Assembly: GCA_947359465.1 (NCBI GenBank)
Contig: OX375879.1
Location: 18,314,298 to 18,378,297, forward strand
Reading direction: 5' to 3'
DNA: 64,000 nucleotides
DNA from: Metellina segmentata
Taxonomy: Eukaryota > Arthropoda > Arachnida > Araneae > Tetragnathidae
A program made the translations under genes and the position numbers. This document shows, piece after piece, positions 32,609-43,194 of this stretch (the first letter of the stretch is position 1; every line of letters starts with the position of its first letter). A model generated the notes under the pieces. It was not told the DNA's origin and did not search any database. It was given only the letters and a program-made list of their open reading frames with translations.

Positions 32609-33336
32609 TAGGGATGCGACATCGATGTTCAAAATTAAAACATCGATGTTGATAATACATCGACCCAAAAACATCGATGTTTTTAAAATTCAGTGTATTT
32701 AAACTTTTTCCCCCATTTCTTAAAACTGGTTTAGCAACTTGTGATGCTACATCGACAGCAAAACATCGATGTTGATAATACATCGCCCCCAAACCATCAA
32801 CGTTTTTAAAATTGAGTGCATTTAAACTTTTTTCCCCATTTCTTAAAACTGGTTTACCAACTATTGATCATCATCGACAACAAAACATCGATGTTCAAAA
32901 TTAAAACAACGATGTTGACAATACATCGCTCCCAAACCATCGATGTTTTTAAAATTCAGTGTATTTAAACTTGTTTCCCCCTTTCTTAAAACTGGTTTAG
33001 CAACTAGTGATGCGACATCGGCTCCAATACAACGATGTTTTTTCTAAAACATCAATGTTTAGAAATCATCGACATCGATGTCGCATCCCTACTTTTCAGA
33101 CCCTTCATCCTTTTGTCTAAAAGTATGTTCAATTTGCTGATTATGAAAATTATGCTACTTGGTTATTTTTAAAAATTTTATAACGGTACTTTTTTCATTT
33201 AAAAATAAAACATCGTCTACGTAAAAACATAGACAAGTATAAACATCGATGTTACCAAAACATCGACCCCAATACATCGATGTTTTTTAAAAAGCATCGA
33301 TGATTTGAAAACATCGACATCGATGTCGCATCTCTA
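32609..33336 (+). mobile_element. hAT-type MITE with CATCGATGT arrays and 8-bp target duplication
   Basis: The ends TAGGGATGCGACATCGATGT and ACATCGATGTCGCATCTCTA are inverted repeats, and GTTCACAC is duplicated exactly on both sides (32601-32608 and 33337-33344). The interior has three diverged units of about 130-140 bp, each with CATCGATGTT motifs and TTTCTTAAAACTGGTTTA. A second terminal-like sequence, ATCGATGTCGCATCCCTACT, lies internally near 33074-33093, suggesting a composite or tandem insertion. No ORF. Confidence 0.9.
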
Positions 33337-33344
33337 GTTCACAC

Positions 33345-34930
33345 GCAGGATTTCACCTTGTAACAGAGTCTTCCCTCCGCGACTTCAACCCAGTTTTGAC
33401 TTTATAAACCAACAGAATATTTCAAAAAAATTCTATTCCAAGGAAAGGATCAATAGAATTTTTACGATGGATTTTATTCCCTTCTATTTGCCTCTCTTGT
33501 GCTAGTAAAATTTCCCATGTGTGACAGACCACTTCAAGTAGATGTCCATTACTTTAAGTTGTCTTGTGTTTGGATCTTAGGCCGTAAAACGCAACCAAAC
33601 AAATGATACTATTCCAAAAAAAAAAGCCTGTGGCGGTGTGTGTATCGCAATCGTATGCAAATTTTAGACGCTACAAATTTCAGTTTCCGATCGGCAGCTG
33701 TCGTGATGTTCAAGTCTAGAATATAAATACTACGTCTTTAGAACTCTAATCACTTATTTCTTCGCGTCAGAGGTTGACGTGCAAGATCAACCCTGTTTAG
33801 TTCCTTTAAAGCCACAGTTCAAGCTTTGTTTTTTAATTTTTAATTCAAATTTGATGTCATCGTGTTTGTTATACTTGTTTAGACAGTCGTTAAATAAACT
33901 ATGTTCTATTTTATAACTGATTTCCTCATTCACCAAATCCATCACGTAAGTTTCTGTTATTAACTGAAGGATCACCAAACCCTTCAAACTCAATAGAATC
34001 CTTCCAAAGGATTATTCCAAGCAAAGAATCAATATAATGTTTCCAAAGGATTATATTCCAAGGAAAGGAAGAGTAGAATCTTTCTAAACGATTCTATTGC
34101 CAGTAACATATCAATAGAATTTTTCCAGATGATTTTAATTTTAGGAAAAGACCAATATAATTAGTAAAAACGAACCTGAAGTTTGAAAGAACACATGAAT
34201 CCTTTCAATTCATTCAGAATGAAAACACGAGTTCTGCCAACGAATAGGGGTGTACACTTAGTCACCAAATGTGCAGTGGGGTAAAAGCTACTCTAATCGA
34301 ATATCTCAGAACGCTCAAAGGGTTAACAATACCAACACACAGAACCGGCTCTTGACTTGGGGTTTACGAACCTCTTCATTTCAAAAACAGACTAGTTTGG
34401 TGTTTAACAAACATACACGAGTCAATGCAACTCCAACAAGAAGGTAGATTACATTGGGCGACAGGGAAAGAGTGAAAGCTAGTTGGAAGCTTTCCACTTT
34501 CAAGTATCAAACTTACACAGATTTTAGTCATGAAAATAGGTTTTATCAATATTTATAAATCTAAATACTAACCTTCTGAGCGATTCACTCGCATAATTCC
34601 ACTTATAAAACCTGCATTTTTTTCCTGTTAATCAGTTTAAGCCTTCTTGGCCAACTCTTTTTAAGTTCTCTCGTCTTGGTTCCTCTTTCTCTTACCAAAG
34701 GATTCTATTCTAAGGAACTGAGCAAAAGAATCTTGCAGAGATTGTAGTCTAAGGAAAGGCCCAATAGAATGTTTCTGAGGTCAAAATAATCCAAGGACCA
34801 TGGATTCTTTCAAACAACAGATGTGGTTATAGAGTCATTATGTGTATTGTGCGTCAAAAGTATTTTGCTCAAAAATCTTGTTTTGATATTAAAGGATTTA
34901 AAAAAATATTTTCCAAATGAACTCTATATT
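33345..34930 (+). other. Intron 7 stretch with 41-bp minisatellite modules
   Basis: Repeat-derived and AT-rich. Single modules of the 41-bp repeat occur at about 33411-33475 and 34696-34800 around the array at 33991-34170. No exon was found. Confidence 0.5.
33991..34170 (+). repeat. 41-bp minisatellite, about 4.4 units
   Basis: Unit starts CAATAGAAT, CAATATAAT, GAGTAGAAT, CAATAGAAT and CAATATAAT lie at 33991, 34030, 34071, 34112 and 34153 (39, 41, 41 and 41 bp apart). Each carries a CCAAAGGATT-type palindromic centre and a GGAAAGGA-type end. Confidence 0.85.
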
Positions 34931-34939
34931 TAAGCAAAA

Positions 34940-35060
34940 AATCGTGGCTCAAAATTAACGGTGTTGTCCTCGGATTTTACCCGTAAGTGTTTGATTCCAG
35001 AGCGTTTCTAACAGCCCGTTGCGTTGCTCCAGTGTGACGTTAATTAAAATGTCTAACCTT
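34940..35060 (+). repeat. SINE family 1, 3' half
   Basis: TGGCTCAAAATTAACGGTGT, TGTCCTCGGATTTTACCCGT, CCCGTTGCGTTGCTCCAGTG and TGACGTTAATTAAAATG. Confidence 0.75.
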
Positions 35061-35139
35061 TAGAAGAAGAAAAATTTCCACGTCATTTATATCACAATCT
35101 TAATTTGCTTTTTTTTTATGTTTTTTTGGTAACTGCACT

Positions 35140-35445
35140 TCTCACTCAGAGGGTTGCGAGTTCAAAACTTAGTCCAGATAAAGACCGACACGTGTTCATG
35201 CCCCCCCCATGATCACATGTCACGCTAAATCTGTCGGGATTCTAAATCTAAATATGCCAAAGTCCTCACGATGGCGTGGGTTGGAAGTTTTGAGAGGGGG
35301 TGCCAGCTCAGGTGTTACTCTCGTCATCTGACCGTAGTTCATGATTACAAGACGCTGTCCTTTGTTCTTTCCTTTAGGGATTGATCCCGGACCGTGGTCA
35401 ATAGCCCATTGTGTTGTTCCAGTGCGAAACAAATTAACTACCTCA
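35140..35445 (+). repeat. SINE family 1, near-complete copy
   Basis: CTCAGAGGGTTGCGAGTTCA (head), AAATCTGTCGGGATTC, GTGCCAGCTCAGGTGTTACT, TCTGACCGTAGTTCATGATT, GGACCGTGGTCAATAGCCCA and an ATTAACTACC end. Confidence 0.78.
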
Positions 35446-35604
35446 AAGAGCGCGGTACGCTTCTACCAAAAAACTTCACTTCATGTAATCAAAACGTGTG
35501 CTCGAACGATTTGCCTTCCGCGTATAACTTTTGGAAGACAGCGCATTTCGTGATAAATGTCGAATAAAATTAAAATGAAGGAGATCAGTTCGATTTAGCA
35601 CATA

Positions 35605-37019
35605 CACTCTATAACAAAAAAATCGACGCACCAAGAAGGAGTTGTCCGATGGAGACACAAATTGGTGGATAGAAAAATTATGTTCAGAATAGAAAAAGAT
35701 TAAAATTTCCGAACAATTGAATGATTTATTTCAGAGTTACAGTAACGAGCTCAATAAGGTGTTGACCCGCCTCTAGCCTGGATGCAAGCTGCCACACGAC
35801 GTGGCATAGACCGGTAAAGCTCTCGGATGGTCTCCTGCGGTATTTCTTGCCAAATTTGCTCCAATTATCGGACTACGTCATCAACATTCCCTACCGGATG
35901 CAGTCGCCTTCCCATCATATCCCAGACATGCTCGATGAGAGAGAGAGAGAGAGATCTGGTGATCTGGCTGGCCAAGGAAGTGTTTGAACAGCTTGAAGAC
36001 AGTTCATAGCAACACGTGCCGTATGTGGTCTGGCATTGTCTTGCTGAAAAATAAGCCCAGGGTACTGCGAAAGGAACTGTAGCAAAACAGGTCTCAGAAT
36101 GTCGTCAACGTACCGCTGTGCAGTAAGTGTACCTCTAATGACGACCAAAGGGGTCCGGCTATCAAGGGAAATGTCACCCCAGACCATAACTCCTTGTTGA
36201 GGGCCCGTGTGGCGTGCAATAGTGAAAGCAGGATCGGCACGCTGCCCTGGGCGTCTCCAGACACGTCTTCGATAATCGTCAGGACACAGTTGGAAGCGGG
36301 ATTCGTCGCTTAAGACTATACGTCCCCAGTCAACATCATTCCAGCCTGATCGAACCAAGCACTACCGTAATCTGGCTCGACAGTGTGCAGGCGTGAGTGG
36401 CAGGTGGCGTAACGGTCGGTACGAGCGTAGATTTCGCTCTCTCAGCCGTTTGTGAATGGTCATGGTGGACACTCGTGTGTGGGTCGCACGACTGATGGTT
36501 GATAGCGATGAATCAGGCGCTGTGACAGCTGATGTGACAATCACTCTGTCCTCGCGATCTGTTGTTGCCCTACGTCGACCGCTACTATTATGACGCTGAA
36601 ATCTGCCATTGTCCACGCACTCTTTCCAGCATCTTCAAATCGACGCATCGCTTCGACTCACATGACGAGCGATTCTCCGATTTGCCCAACCTGCCTCTTT
36701 CAATCCAATGATACGTCCTCTTTCAAACTCTGAAAGTTGCTCGTAATGAGCTCGAATCCTGCGGCGAGGCATTTTTTTAGTCGTTGAAAGGTATCCTGAA
36801 TCGCAATGCAGCAGAATTTTTTAACAACAGTTCAAGAACAACTCCTTACATACTTATGCTGGATGCGCAGTTCCGATGCGCTGGAGATCGCACTATTCAT
36901 TCATTGGACACCAAATTTTAATTATTTGCATATTTGGTCAAAACATTTTTGCACACGAAATTTCAAAGCAATAGGATGATTCCTTCTTGGTGCGTCGATT
37001 TTTTTTTTGTTATAGATTT
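35605..37019 (-). mobile_element. Tc1-like transposon (family T), nearly full length
   Basis: The left end CACTCTATAACAAAAAAATC then GACGCACCAAGAAGGA is mirrored by TCCTTCTTGGTGCGTCGATT and TTGTTATAG on the right. TA precedes the left end (35603-35604). The extreme right end is degraded. It carries one - strand transposase gene with three disabling lesions. A second, interrupted member of this family lies at 53572-57308. Confidence 0.93.
35751..36772 (-). pseudogene. Tc1-like transposase, disabled
   Basis: It reads from ATG at 36772 (MPRRRIRAHYEQLSEFERGR, the HTH region) to a TGA at 35751-35753. DDE motifs are visible: VLSDESRFQL (first Asp) and FQQDNARPHTARVA (second Asp). Lesions: a TGA within the N-terminal helix-turn-helix region (about 36635-36640), a frameshift around 36358-36362, and a (CT/GA)n expansion at about 35935-35952. 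The expansion replaces the normal PDLSPIEH segment, removing the region of the third catalytic residue. Length without lesions would be about 340 codons, normal for Tc1. Confidence 0.92.
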
Positions 37020-37039
37020 TAGATCAGAGGTCCGACTCC

Positions 37040-37330
37040 AATATACACCGAAATGTTGAAACTTACCTATTATATATCGTGTGGAATCTTTTCTAAGTGT
37101 ACCAACTCGACCTGGCATCGATTCTAGAAGTGGTCATAAAATTGCTGGAAATAAGTCGAGCCATGCGATCTGAGTAACTGCCCAGAGTTCTCTGTTGATA
37201 GTAGGTGCAGGATCTTGAGTTCTAACAGACCTTTCCACCTCGTTCTATAAATGTACTATTGGGGTCTGGTTGATAGTCAGACCATCAGTCCATATTTTCC
37301 TAGAACCAATTTTGGACAAATTGTCCACCT
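37040..37330 (-). pseudogene. Tc1-like transposase C-terminal remnant
   Basis: The - strand translation gives NQTPIVHL then NEVERSVRTQDPAPTINREL, W-VTQIAWLDLFPAIL, then LLESMPGRVGTLRKD. This matches the C-terminal LW-EVER...ESMPRRV tail of Tc1-like transposases, with internal stops. Flanking repeats place it just outside the family T element, from which it differs in sequence. Confidence 0.65.
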
Positions 37331-37439
37331 GCAAACTCCGATCGTTGCTGGGGTGTATGAAGTCCAGGAAGGGCTGCGATTGGTCCCCTAGCAGAGCAAC
37401 AAAGCGATTACCGGTGTATGACGTATAGAAGTAGGCCAG

Positions 37440-37802
37440 ATGGAAGGTTCCCCCGATACCTCTCCCGAATGGGATACCCGATGTCAGACACCTGTTTATG
37501 TGGTGAAATAGGTGATTCTTTCACCACATATTAGACTGAAAACTTACGGCGCACCTCCGAGAAGGATTTGAGTTCATAAGAGATCAAGCTTCAATGACAT
37601 TGAGCATCACCCGATGTGTCTCCGAGTGATAAGCTGCTCGGGGAAATTCGTATAGTAAACAACTAAGTGGCCACCATCCCCAAGTACTTTGGAGGTGTGC
37701 CGTAAGTTTGCGGTCTAGCATGTAATGAAATGAATCGCGTTTTTCACAACATAAACAGGTGTCTGACGTTCCCATGCGGAAGACGTATCCCGGGAACCTT
37801 CT
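37440..37802. mobile_element. Inverted duplication of a LINE ORF2 C-terminal fragment
   Basis: The + strand of the left arm (37440-37560) encodes GRFPRYLSRMGYPMSDTCLC then GEIGDSF, a C-terminal LINE zinc-finger tail. The right arm (37678-37802) carries the same sequence inverted: on the - strand, DTCLCCEKRDSFHYMLDRKL then TAHLQS (37584-37775). The arms are about 80% alike by eye with about 117 bp between them. The long palindrome suggests twin priming, snap-back synthesis or a head-to-head double insertion. Confidence 0.75.
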
Positions 37803-38150
37803 TTCTGACCCTCTTCAATGGACCTTGATCAATCATTGGAACCACGACAAGGCTCACGTAAGTCAATTCGTGAAAACATCACTGATAGGAATTGCAATCC
37901 GATTCGGCGGATCCGGCATCATTTAGCTTCTTACCGGATCCAGCGACATCTAAGATGGATCTTCCTCCGAATTTCTACAGTGTCCAAATACTTTTGTCCA
38001 TATAACGTATATATGATAAATAAATGAATTACTTTTCAAGAAATAATTCATGTTTTTAATATGAATATAGCTGTGTATGAGAGGCACTTTCTGTCAAGCT
38101 AAAGATAGGTGGCTATAGTGTTACTACGCAGATTTCCTGTATACGACGTC
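37803..38150 (+). other. Intron 7 segment with possible Tc1 terminus and dispersed repeat
   Basis: CAGTGTCCAAATACTTTTGT then CCATATAACG (about 37980-38005) resembles common Tc1 terminal repeats, but no partner end was found. The 38075-38150 block is the partner of 6488-6560. Confidence 0.4.
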
Positions 38151-38649
38151 ACTGCACATTTTTCGAAAGCGATTCAAGCACTTCCCCATTAAAAATGCAA
38201 GTCTATAAAAAGCAACTCTCTCAGTAACGATCCTGCATTCAATAAGCATCCAATCCAGGGGCTAAATCTCGTATCGCAGTATGATCTACCAATAGAGCAT
38301 CAATTATTATTTGTTCTAAATTTGCCTGATGTGTATTTAAATCTTTTTATGGATCTACGCACAATTCTATCCTGTAACCTACAAACTCTTCTCCACAGGC
38401 TTCTAACCAATTCTGAACTTCTTAAACAATAGAATGTTTTCGATCACACTTCCGTTCCATAGATGTGGTTATTTGGTCATTAAATGTGATGTAGGGGAAA
38501 TCAATACTACACTATTGGACTCGTGTCGCTCAGAGTTAACTGTCAACATTCTAATCTTTTAATTCCCGTTAGGATTTGTTTTTAGATTAGTTTTCGACTT
38601 TTGTCGTGAAACTTTTTAGTGTGCTGTCAGTGAAATGCGTTTCTTGCAG

Positions 38650-38871
38650 GTCCGAGAAGGCCGCCCTGGAGATGAGCAGCTCTTTGCCGGACGACCCCAG
38701 CAAGCTGGGCATTCCCGGCAAGAAGGTGGCGCCCTCTCACTCAGCAGACACCTTGACGTCGCAGCAGTCGAGCAACCCTAGCACGCCCACCAACCTCAGT
38801 ACTACTGCCAGTACGGTCACGCTGGTGGGGAGTCTTGGTAGCTCCGATTCACCGAAGCCAAGTCCAAGCAG
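38650..38871 (+). CDS. RASGRF: RasGRF exon 8 (Ser/Thr-rich linker)
   Basis: The acceptor TTTCTTGCAG ends at 38649 and the donor is GTAAAA at 38872. The exon reads SEKAALEMSSSLPDDPSKLG and then a Ser/Thr/Pro-rich low-complexity stretch ending SDSPKPSPSR. Vertebrate RasGRF linkers carry similar Ser/Pro-rich, phosphorylatable sequence here, but there is no residue-level alignment. The frame enters with one base and leaves in phase 2. Confidence 0.88.
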
Positions 38872-39664
38872 GTAAAACACTCAGCTTCTTCAGGTGTAGA
38901 AGGGTTTCACGAACACCCTAATGGTCTATTCTTTTCCAATAGGGTGGACCAACTCTGGGGATTTTTGACCCCAGGAAGGCCAAACGGTCTTTCTTCTATC
39001 CTTCTTTCCTTTTCACGATACCATTTGTCTTATGTTTGGCGCGGCTCGAAGAAGCATGGTTTCATTAACATTTTGAATGCGGCTATAGCTATAACTGGAG
39101 CGATTCTTATAACTTTCAAGGTACATCTGCTGTACTGGCCATAGCCTAAAGGTAAACCTTTAAACTACACATCTCACAGGTGGTTTGGGTATCGTTGGAG
39201 ACCTTGGGTTGAACCCCTAGAGAAGAAAGCCTTAGAGTTGAACTATCAGATACGCAACAATGTCAAATGTGACGCCATAAAACCTCAACCAACGTGTCGT
39301 GTGATGAGGTTTCCGTGCTGATGTTGAATCCTATGTCTGAGAGAGTTTTCATGTTAAATCAGATACATCCAATGCCATTGCTTTGGTAATCTCTTCCGTT
39401 TCTTGTGGTTTGGCTTGACATGAACAATATGTGACTTGTATTAAAACATATCGCTTAAAATGCGATAATTTAGATACGTTCTTAAATACGAAAGTAGTAT
39501 ATATTTTTTTTATTCCACGGTAGTTTATATTTTTAGCCGAAACCCACTCTTATACTTCAACAGTGATGAAGACGCGTCCATATATGTTTCCGCATTTTAA
39601 ACGTCCGTCATGTTACCGTATAATGGAAACAAGTACGGCTATGTTGCACAGTAATAATAACGCA

Positions 39665-40567
39665 CAGTCAGTAAGTAACGCACATGCCAATTTTTAAGTA
39701 GGAAAATAATTAGTCAAAATGGAATTATTTAATAAAAAGGGAACTAGAGGGTGCTACTAACTGAGCGCAATGCAAGATCTCGTTATTCCACGTACCGATA
39801 CCGTTCGTCAGTCACCGGTAAAATGGCGTTAGTGATTACATCGTCAACTGTGGAGGAGCAATAAGTTGGGTCGATGAAATCCGATCTGGGAGTCCAGTGT
39901 CTTAATCAACCTGTTCAATTGCTGATAAAATTGATAACGTCGTACGAGAGAACCGTCGAACGACGTTGAATGAAATAAAAGAGCGTTGCAACATTTCTTA
40001 TGGATCTGCCTGGGACACGGTTAAGCTAGAGTACAGGAAAGTTTGTTCTAACTGGGTACCAAAACCACTGTCCGATTAGCACAATGGATGCAGAATGGCT
40101 TGTACCACAAGGTACCACGAGGATGGTAATGAGTTTTGGGTGAGTATTGTCACGGGAGATGAAACCTGGGCTTCACACATGACACCGGATTCAAAATCTG
40201 CGAGCATGATGTAAAAACATCCGTCGAGATACGGTTGGGAAGTTTTGGAGCACCCTCCATACAGCCTGAACCTAGCACCCTCCGATTTCCATCTGTTTGG
40301 ACCTATAAAGAAGTTCCATGTCGGTAAGAAGTTTGACTCTGACGAGACGGACTCAAACGGAGGCCGTGTGAAAGTGGCTCTTCTCGCAGCCGACGGAGTT
40401 CTATGAGACCGGGATTTTCACTGATCCATCGTTGAGACAAATGCCTTCACATGCATGGAAATTATGCGGGAAAGTAATAAATGGGCAGCACTTTCATTTC
40501 TTGTTTCATATTGTCATTAATTGCTTTATTATTATTTTTTTTTACATTATGTGCGTTACTTAATGAC
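39665..40567 (+). mobile_element. Mariner-like element, decayed
   Basis: The inverted ends are GTCAGTAAGTAACGCACATG (left) and CATTATGTGCGTTACTTAAT-GAC (right). Fragments of transposase are readable on the + strand: VSIVTGDETWASHMTPDSKS (first catalytic Asp block, GDETW) and HPPYSLNLAPSDFHLFGPIK (Y-S-x-x-LAPSDFHLF block). Several stops and deletions show it is inactive. Confidence 0.85.
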
Positions 40568-40666
40568 ATGCCCTCGTATGAGACTTTCGCAATCTGGCAA
40601 CAGCGAAACTCTTCCAACCAAAAAGTACTACTTCAGGGTGTAGTTGGGTTACACTGCTATATACAC

Positions 40667-40819
40667 CAGGCCTCGAAATATATATTTTATTACAGGTGCA
40701 CAAGGTGCACCTAAGTTTTTAAATTAGGTGCACAGGTGCTCCTAGCGGGGAAAAATTAGGTGCACAATTTTATTTTCATGTGCACAGTGCACCTGTGCAC
40801 CCGGGTATTTCGAGCCCTG
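40667..40819 (+). mobile_element. hAT-type MITE (153 bp) with exact 8-bp target duplication
   Basis: The ends CAGGCCTCGAAATA and TATTTCGAGCCCTG are inverted repeats. ATATACAC is duplicated exactly at 40659-40666 and 40820-40827. The interior is built from GGTGCAC(C/A) words in both orientations. Confidence 0.93.
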
Positions 40820-40859
40820 ATATACACTACCCTACAATAATGGACTGGACGCCAGCGAC

Positions 40860-41150
40860 TTGTATGAAATCCGATTACTTGTTTGGGGGTGTTTTTCGTG
40901 GTATGGCCTGGGACCTTTGCATGTTGTTCCTGGTCAAGTGAACGCCGACGCCTACATGAACATTTTGGACAATCAGGTTCTTCCTACGCTCTGGCAATTT
41001 TATGGAATGGACGAATGTTACTTCCAGGACGACAACGCTCCATGTCATATTGTAGCAGCTTCTATCAAGCAGTGGTATCGAGGTGTGGATGTAAAACGTC
41101 TTCCCTGGCCTGCTCAGAGTCTCGACCTAATCCTAATAGAAGATTTGTAG
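40860..41150 (+). pseudogene. Tc1-like transposase fragment (family B)
   Basis: The frame reads [20 protein letters not shown], then [34 protein letters not shown] (second catalytic Asp) and [18 protein letters not shown] (region of the third catalytic residue). It is then frame-shifted into LERRLRTR-type C-terminal sequence up to about 41330. The DNA-binding domain and first Asp are missing. Confidence 0.85.
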
Positions 41151-41550
41151 GACGCGTTAGAGCGACGCTTACGGACCAGAGAACCACGCCCGAAATCTAC
41201 AGCTGAGCTGGCGACAGCCGGAATGGACACAAAATAGCCATAGCTGTGTGTGAAAACCATGTTGAAATTATGCCCAGAAGGGTTGCTAGTGCCATTGCAG
41301 CACATGGGAGACCATCCCACTATTAAAATGTGTTTTATTTCCCTTATACCATCTCATCCTGCTGTCCGGTCCATTATTGTAAAGTAGTGTATATGATTGT
41401 ATCGTAGGCAAATTTTTAAAATGATAGCTAAGTACGCCACAAGACTATGCTAACCGTCCATCACGTTAGCATATGGTATGGTACACGATGCATGTTATAT
41501 CGTACAATAAGGCATGTCCGTGTATATAACCGTACGTTCACCTCTTTCAG

Positions 41551-41921
41551 GAAAACGGCCCCCCAGCAACTACCTGTGGCTGCAGAACCGATGGCTCCCA
41601 TCGCCGTGCCAGACGAGACGCCTCCGCCAACTCCCCCCTCCTCCTCCAGCACCACCCCCATCACCCCGCCCACCCCTCCCTTCACCGGGGTCCAGCCCCG
41701 AATCCTGCCAGAGAAGCAGCAGCAGGAGCTGCAGCAACAGGCGGCCGCCATGCTGCAGAGGCAGATGAAACAGCAGCCGCAGGCCGCCGCACCCTCAGCC
41801 GTCGGACCGCCGGCCGCGCAATCGGCAAGGACCAGCTTCTCGGAGGCAGGGACCGGAGGGGCGGCCATACATCCAAGCCAATCTGTGCCAAACGTGATGG
41901 CCTATCTCAAAGTGCGAGGAG
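41551..41921 (+). CDS. RASGRF: RasGRF exon 9 (Pro-rich and Gln-rich linker, largest exon)
   Basis: The acceptor CACCTCTTTCAG ends at 41550 and the donor is GTACGT at 41922. It encodes about 124 residues. A proline-rich part comes first (ETPPPTPPSSSSTTPITPP), then a Gln/Ala-rich helix-prone part (KQQQELQQQAAAMLQRQMKQ) and an Ala/Gly/Ser tail ending VMAYLKVRG. The Pro/Gln richness suggests an SH3-binding or coiled-coil scaffold region; that role is inferred. It ends in phase 1. Confidence 0.88.
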
Positions 41922-42007
41922 GTACGTTGCGTGCATGATTACTAAGCAAAACGTCTTTGTGACGCGTCGCGCACAGACAGGCACATGGCATTTGATAGGT
42001 ATTCAAT

Positions 42008-42240
42008 TTACGTCACACTGGAACAACGCCAAGGGTTATTGGGTGACAGTCCGGGTTCAAACGGTCAGATGACGAGGTCACACTTGAGATGGCGCCCCAC
42101 TCCAAACACTACACCACTCCACCGTGAGGATATTTGAGGTCATTGCAGATTTAACGTGCATCAGCCCCCTTTGTACACGACGGTGGTTGGATTCGAACGC
42201 GCAACCTTCCGGTTGCTTATCCGTTATTCTTCCAACAGGA
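42008..42240 (-). repeat. SINE family 1, near-complete, reverse orientation
   Basis: Reading the - strand: CCTGTTGGAAGAATAACGGA, GGTTGCGCGTTCGAATCCAA (B box), CACGTTAAATCTGCAATGAC, CTCGTCATCTGACCG and GTTGTTCCAGTGTGACGTAA. Confidence 0.82.
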
Positions 42241-42499
42241 CTACCCAATACAGTCAGAAATAGCATAATACAAGAAAGTGCTTGAAAAGCAGTATAGGGA
42301 CACCTGAGCTAACGCCTCACTCTCCAAACTTCACCCCACGCCAGTGTGACACTGGTAACAAAAATATGAAACATATTTGACGACGTTAAGTAGTTTCTGA
42401 GAAACTAGGACATGGCGACATTTTGCGACTTGCTCTTCATACTTAAAAACCTTTTAAGTGCCTTAAAGCACAAAATTATTTTGGATGTCGTTGCTTCTA

Positions 42500-42705
42500 T
42501 AAAAACTAAAGGCTCAACACCTGAGCTGGAACCACACTCTTCAAACTACATTCAAACACATCACGCCAACGTAAGGACATTGGAGTCCACGATAGATTGA
42601 ACGTGCTCCAGCCCCCGTGTACACGACTATCTTTTGTTGAACAACCTAGTTACGAAGTCGCAGCCCTCCGATAGTTTACTCTTGCAAACCGGGCCACCGC
42701 GACTC
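42500..42705 (-). repeat. SINE family 1, 5' two-thirds, reverse orientation
   Basis: - strand: GTAAACTATCGGAGGGCTGC, GAGCACGTTCAATCTATCGT, AATGTCCTTACGTTGGCGTG and GTGGTTCCAGCTCAGGTGTT. It ends about 115 bp before RasGRF exon 10. Confidence 0.72.
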
Positions 42706-42821
42706 CATATTTTATAAGAACAGGATTTTCCAATTGCATGGTCTCTTATAGTTTGAGTTTTTCATCTTACTAGGATTCATTTCACGTATTGTAGTAGTAC
42801 AGATGCACGTCTTTCTTGTAG

Positions 42822-43008
42822 CGGGCAGCAAACGTGGCAGCAGCGACACCGAGGGCAGCACCAGCCACTCGACCACCCCCAGAAGCAGCATCCAGACGGA
42901 ATCGACCATCCTGTCCACGCCACGCAGCAGCTTCCAGTACCCGGACTCCCCGCAACACAGCAGCAAGGCCGGCGTCGTCGTCACTTCGTCCAGAGCATCC
43001 ACCAGGAG
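42822..43008 (+). CDS. RASGRF: RasGRF exon 10 (Ser/Thr-rich linker)
   Basis: The acceptor GTCTTTCTTGTAG ends at 42821 and the donor is GTACAT at 43009. The translation GSKRGSSDTEGSTSHSTTPR continues with two related SxxQ/TPRSS segments and ends SRASTRR. It is basic and Ser/Thr-rich with many SP/TP sites, consistent with a phosphoregulated linker. Both phases match: two bases in, phase 2 out. A degenerate minisatellite begins about 200 bp downstream. Confidence 0.86.
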
Positions 43009-43194
43009 GTACATGTCTCTCTTCAGGGCTTCTCTTGAACTCTCCCTCTTATTCACTCATTGTCTAATAGGGTTCTTTTGAATCATCCGACAAGAGAGGC
43101 CCCTGATCCGTCTACCATGCACATTGTTTCTTTTGGGTTGGGGTCTTGCAGTGAGTCGAGTTGAATATTTCACTCGGAGTAGTACTCGTGCCAT

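Larger units (their letters stand above)
40664..41389 (+). mobile_element. Deleted Tc1-like element (family B), copy 2, carrying a nested MITE
   Basis: The right end CCATTATTGTAAAGTAGTG is followed by TA. The left end is CAC (40664-40666), then a 153-bp MITE, then a continuation at TACCCTACAATAATGG after the duplicated ATATACAC. The transposase is represented by its C-terminal half. Confidence 0.83.

Noticed and set aside
41461..41868. 135-codon - strand ORF rich in Cys, Gly and Ala
   Set aside because: Antisense of the Pro/Gln/Ala-rich exon 9; its composition is explained by the codons on the + strand.
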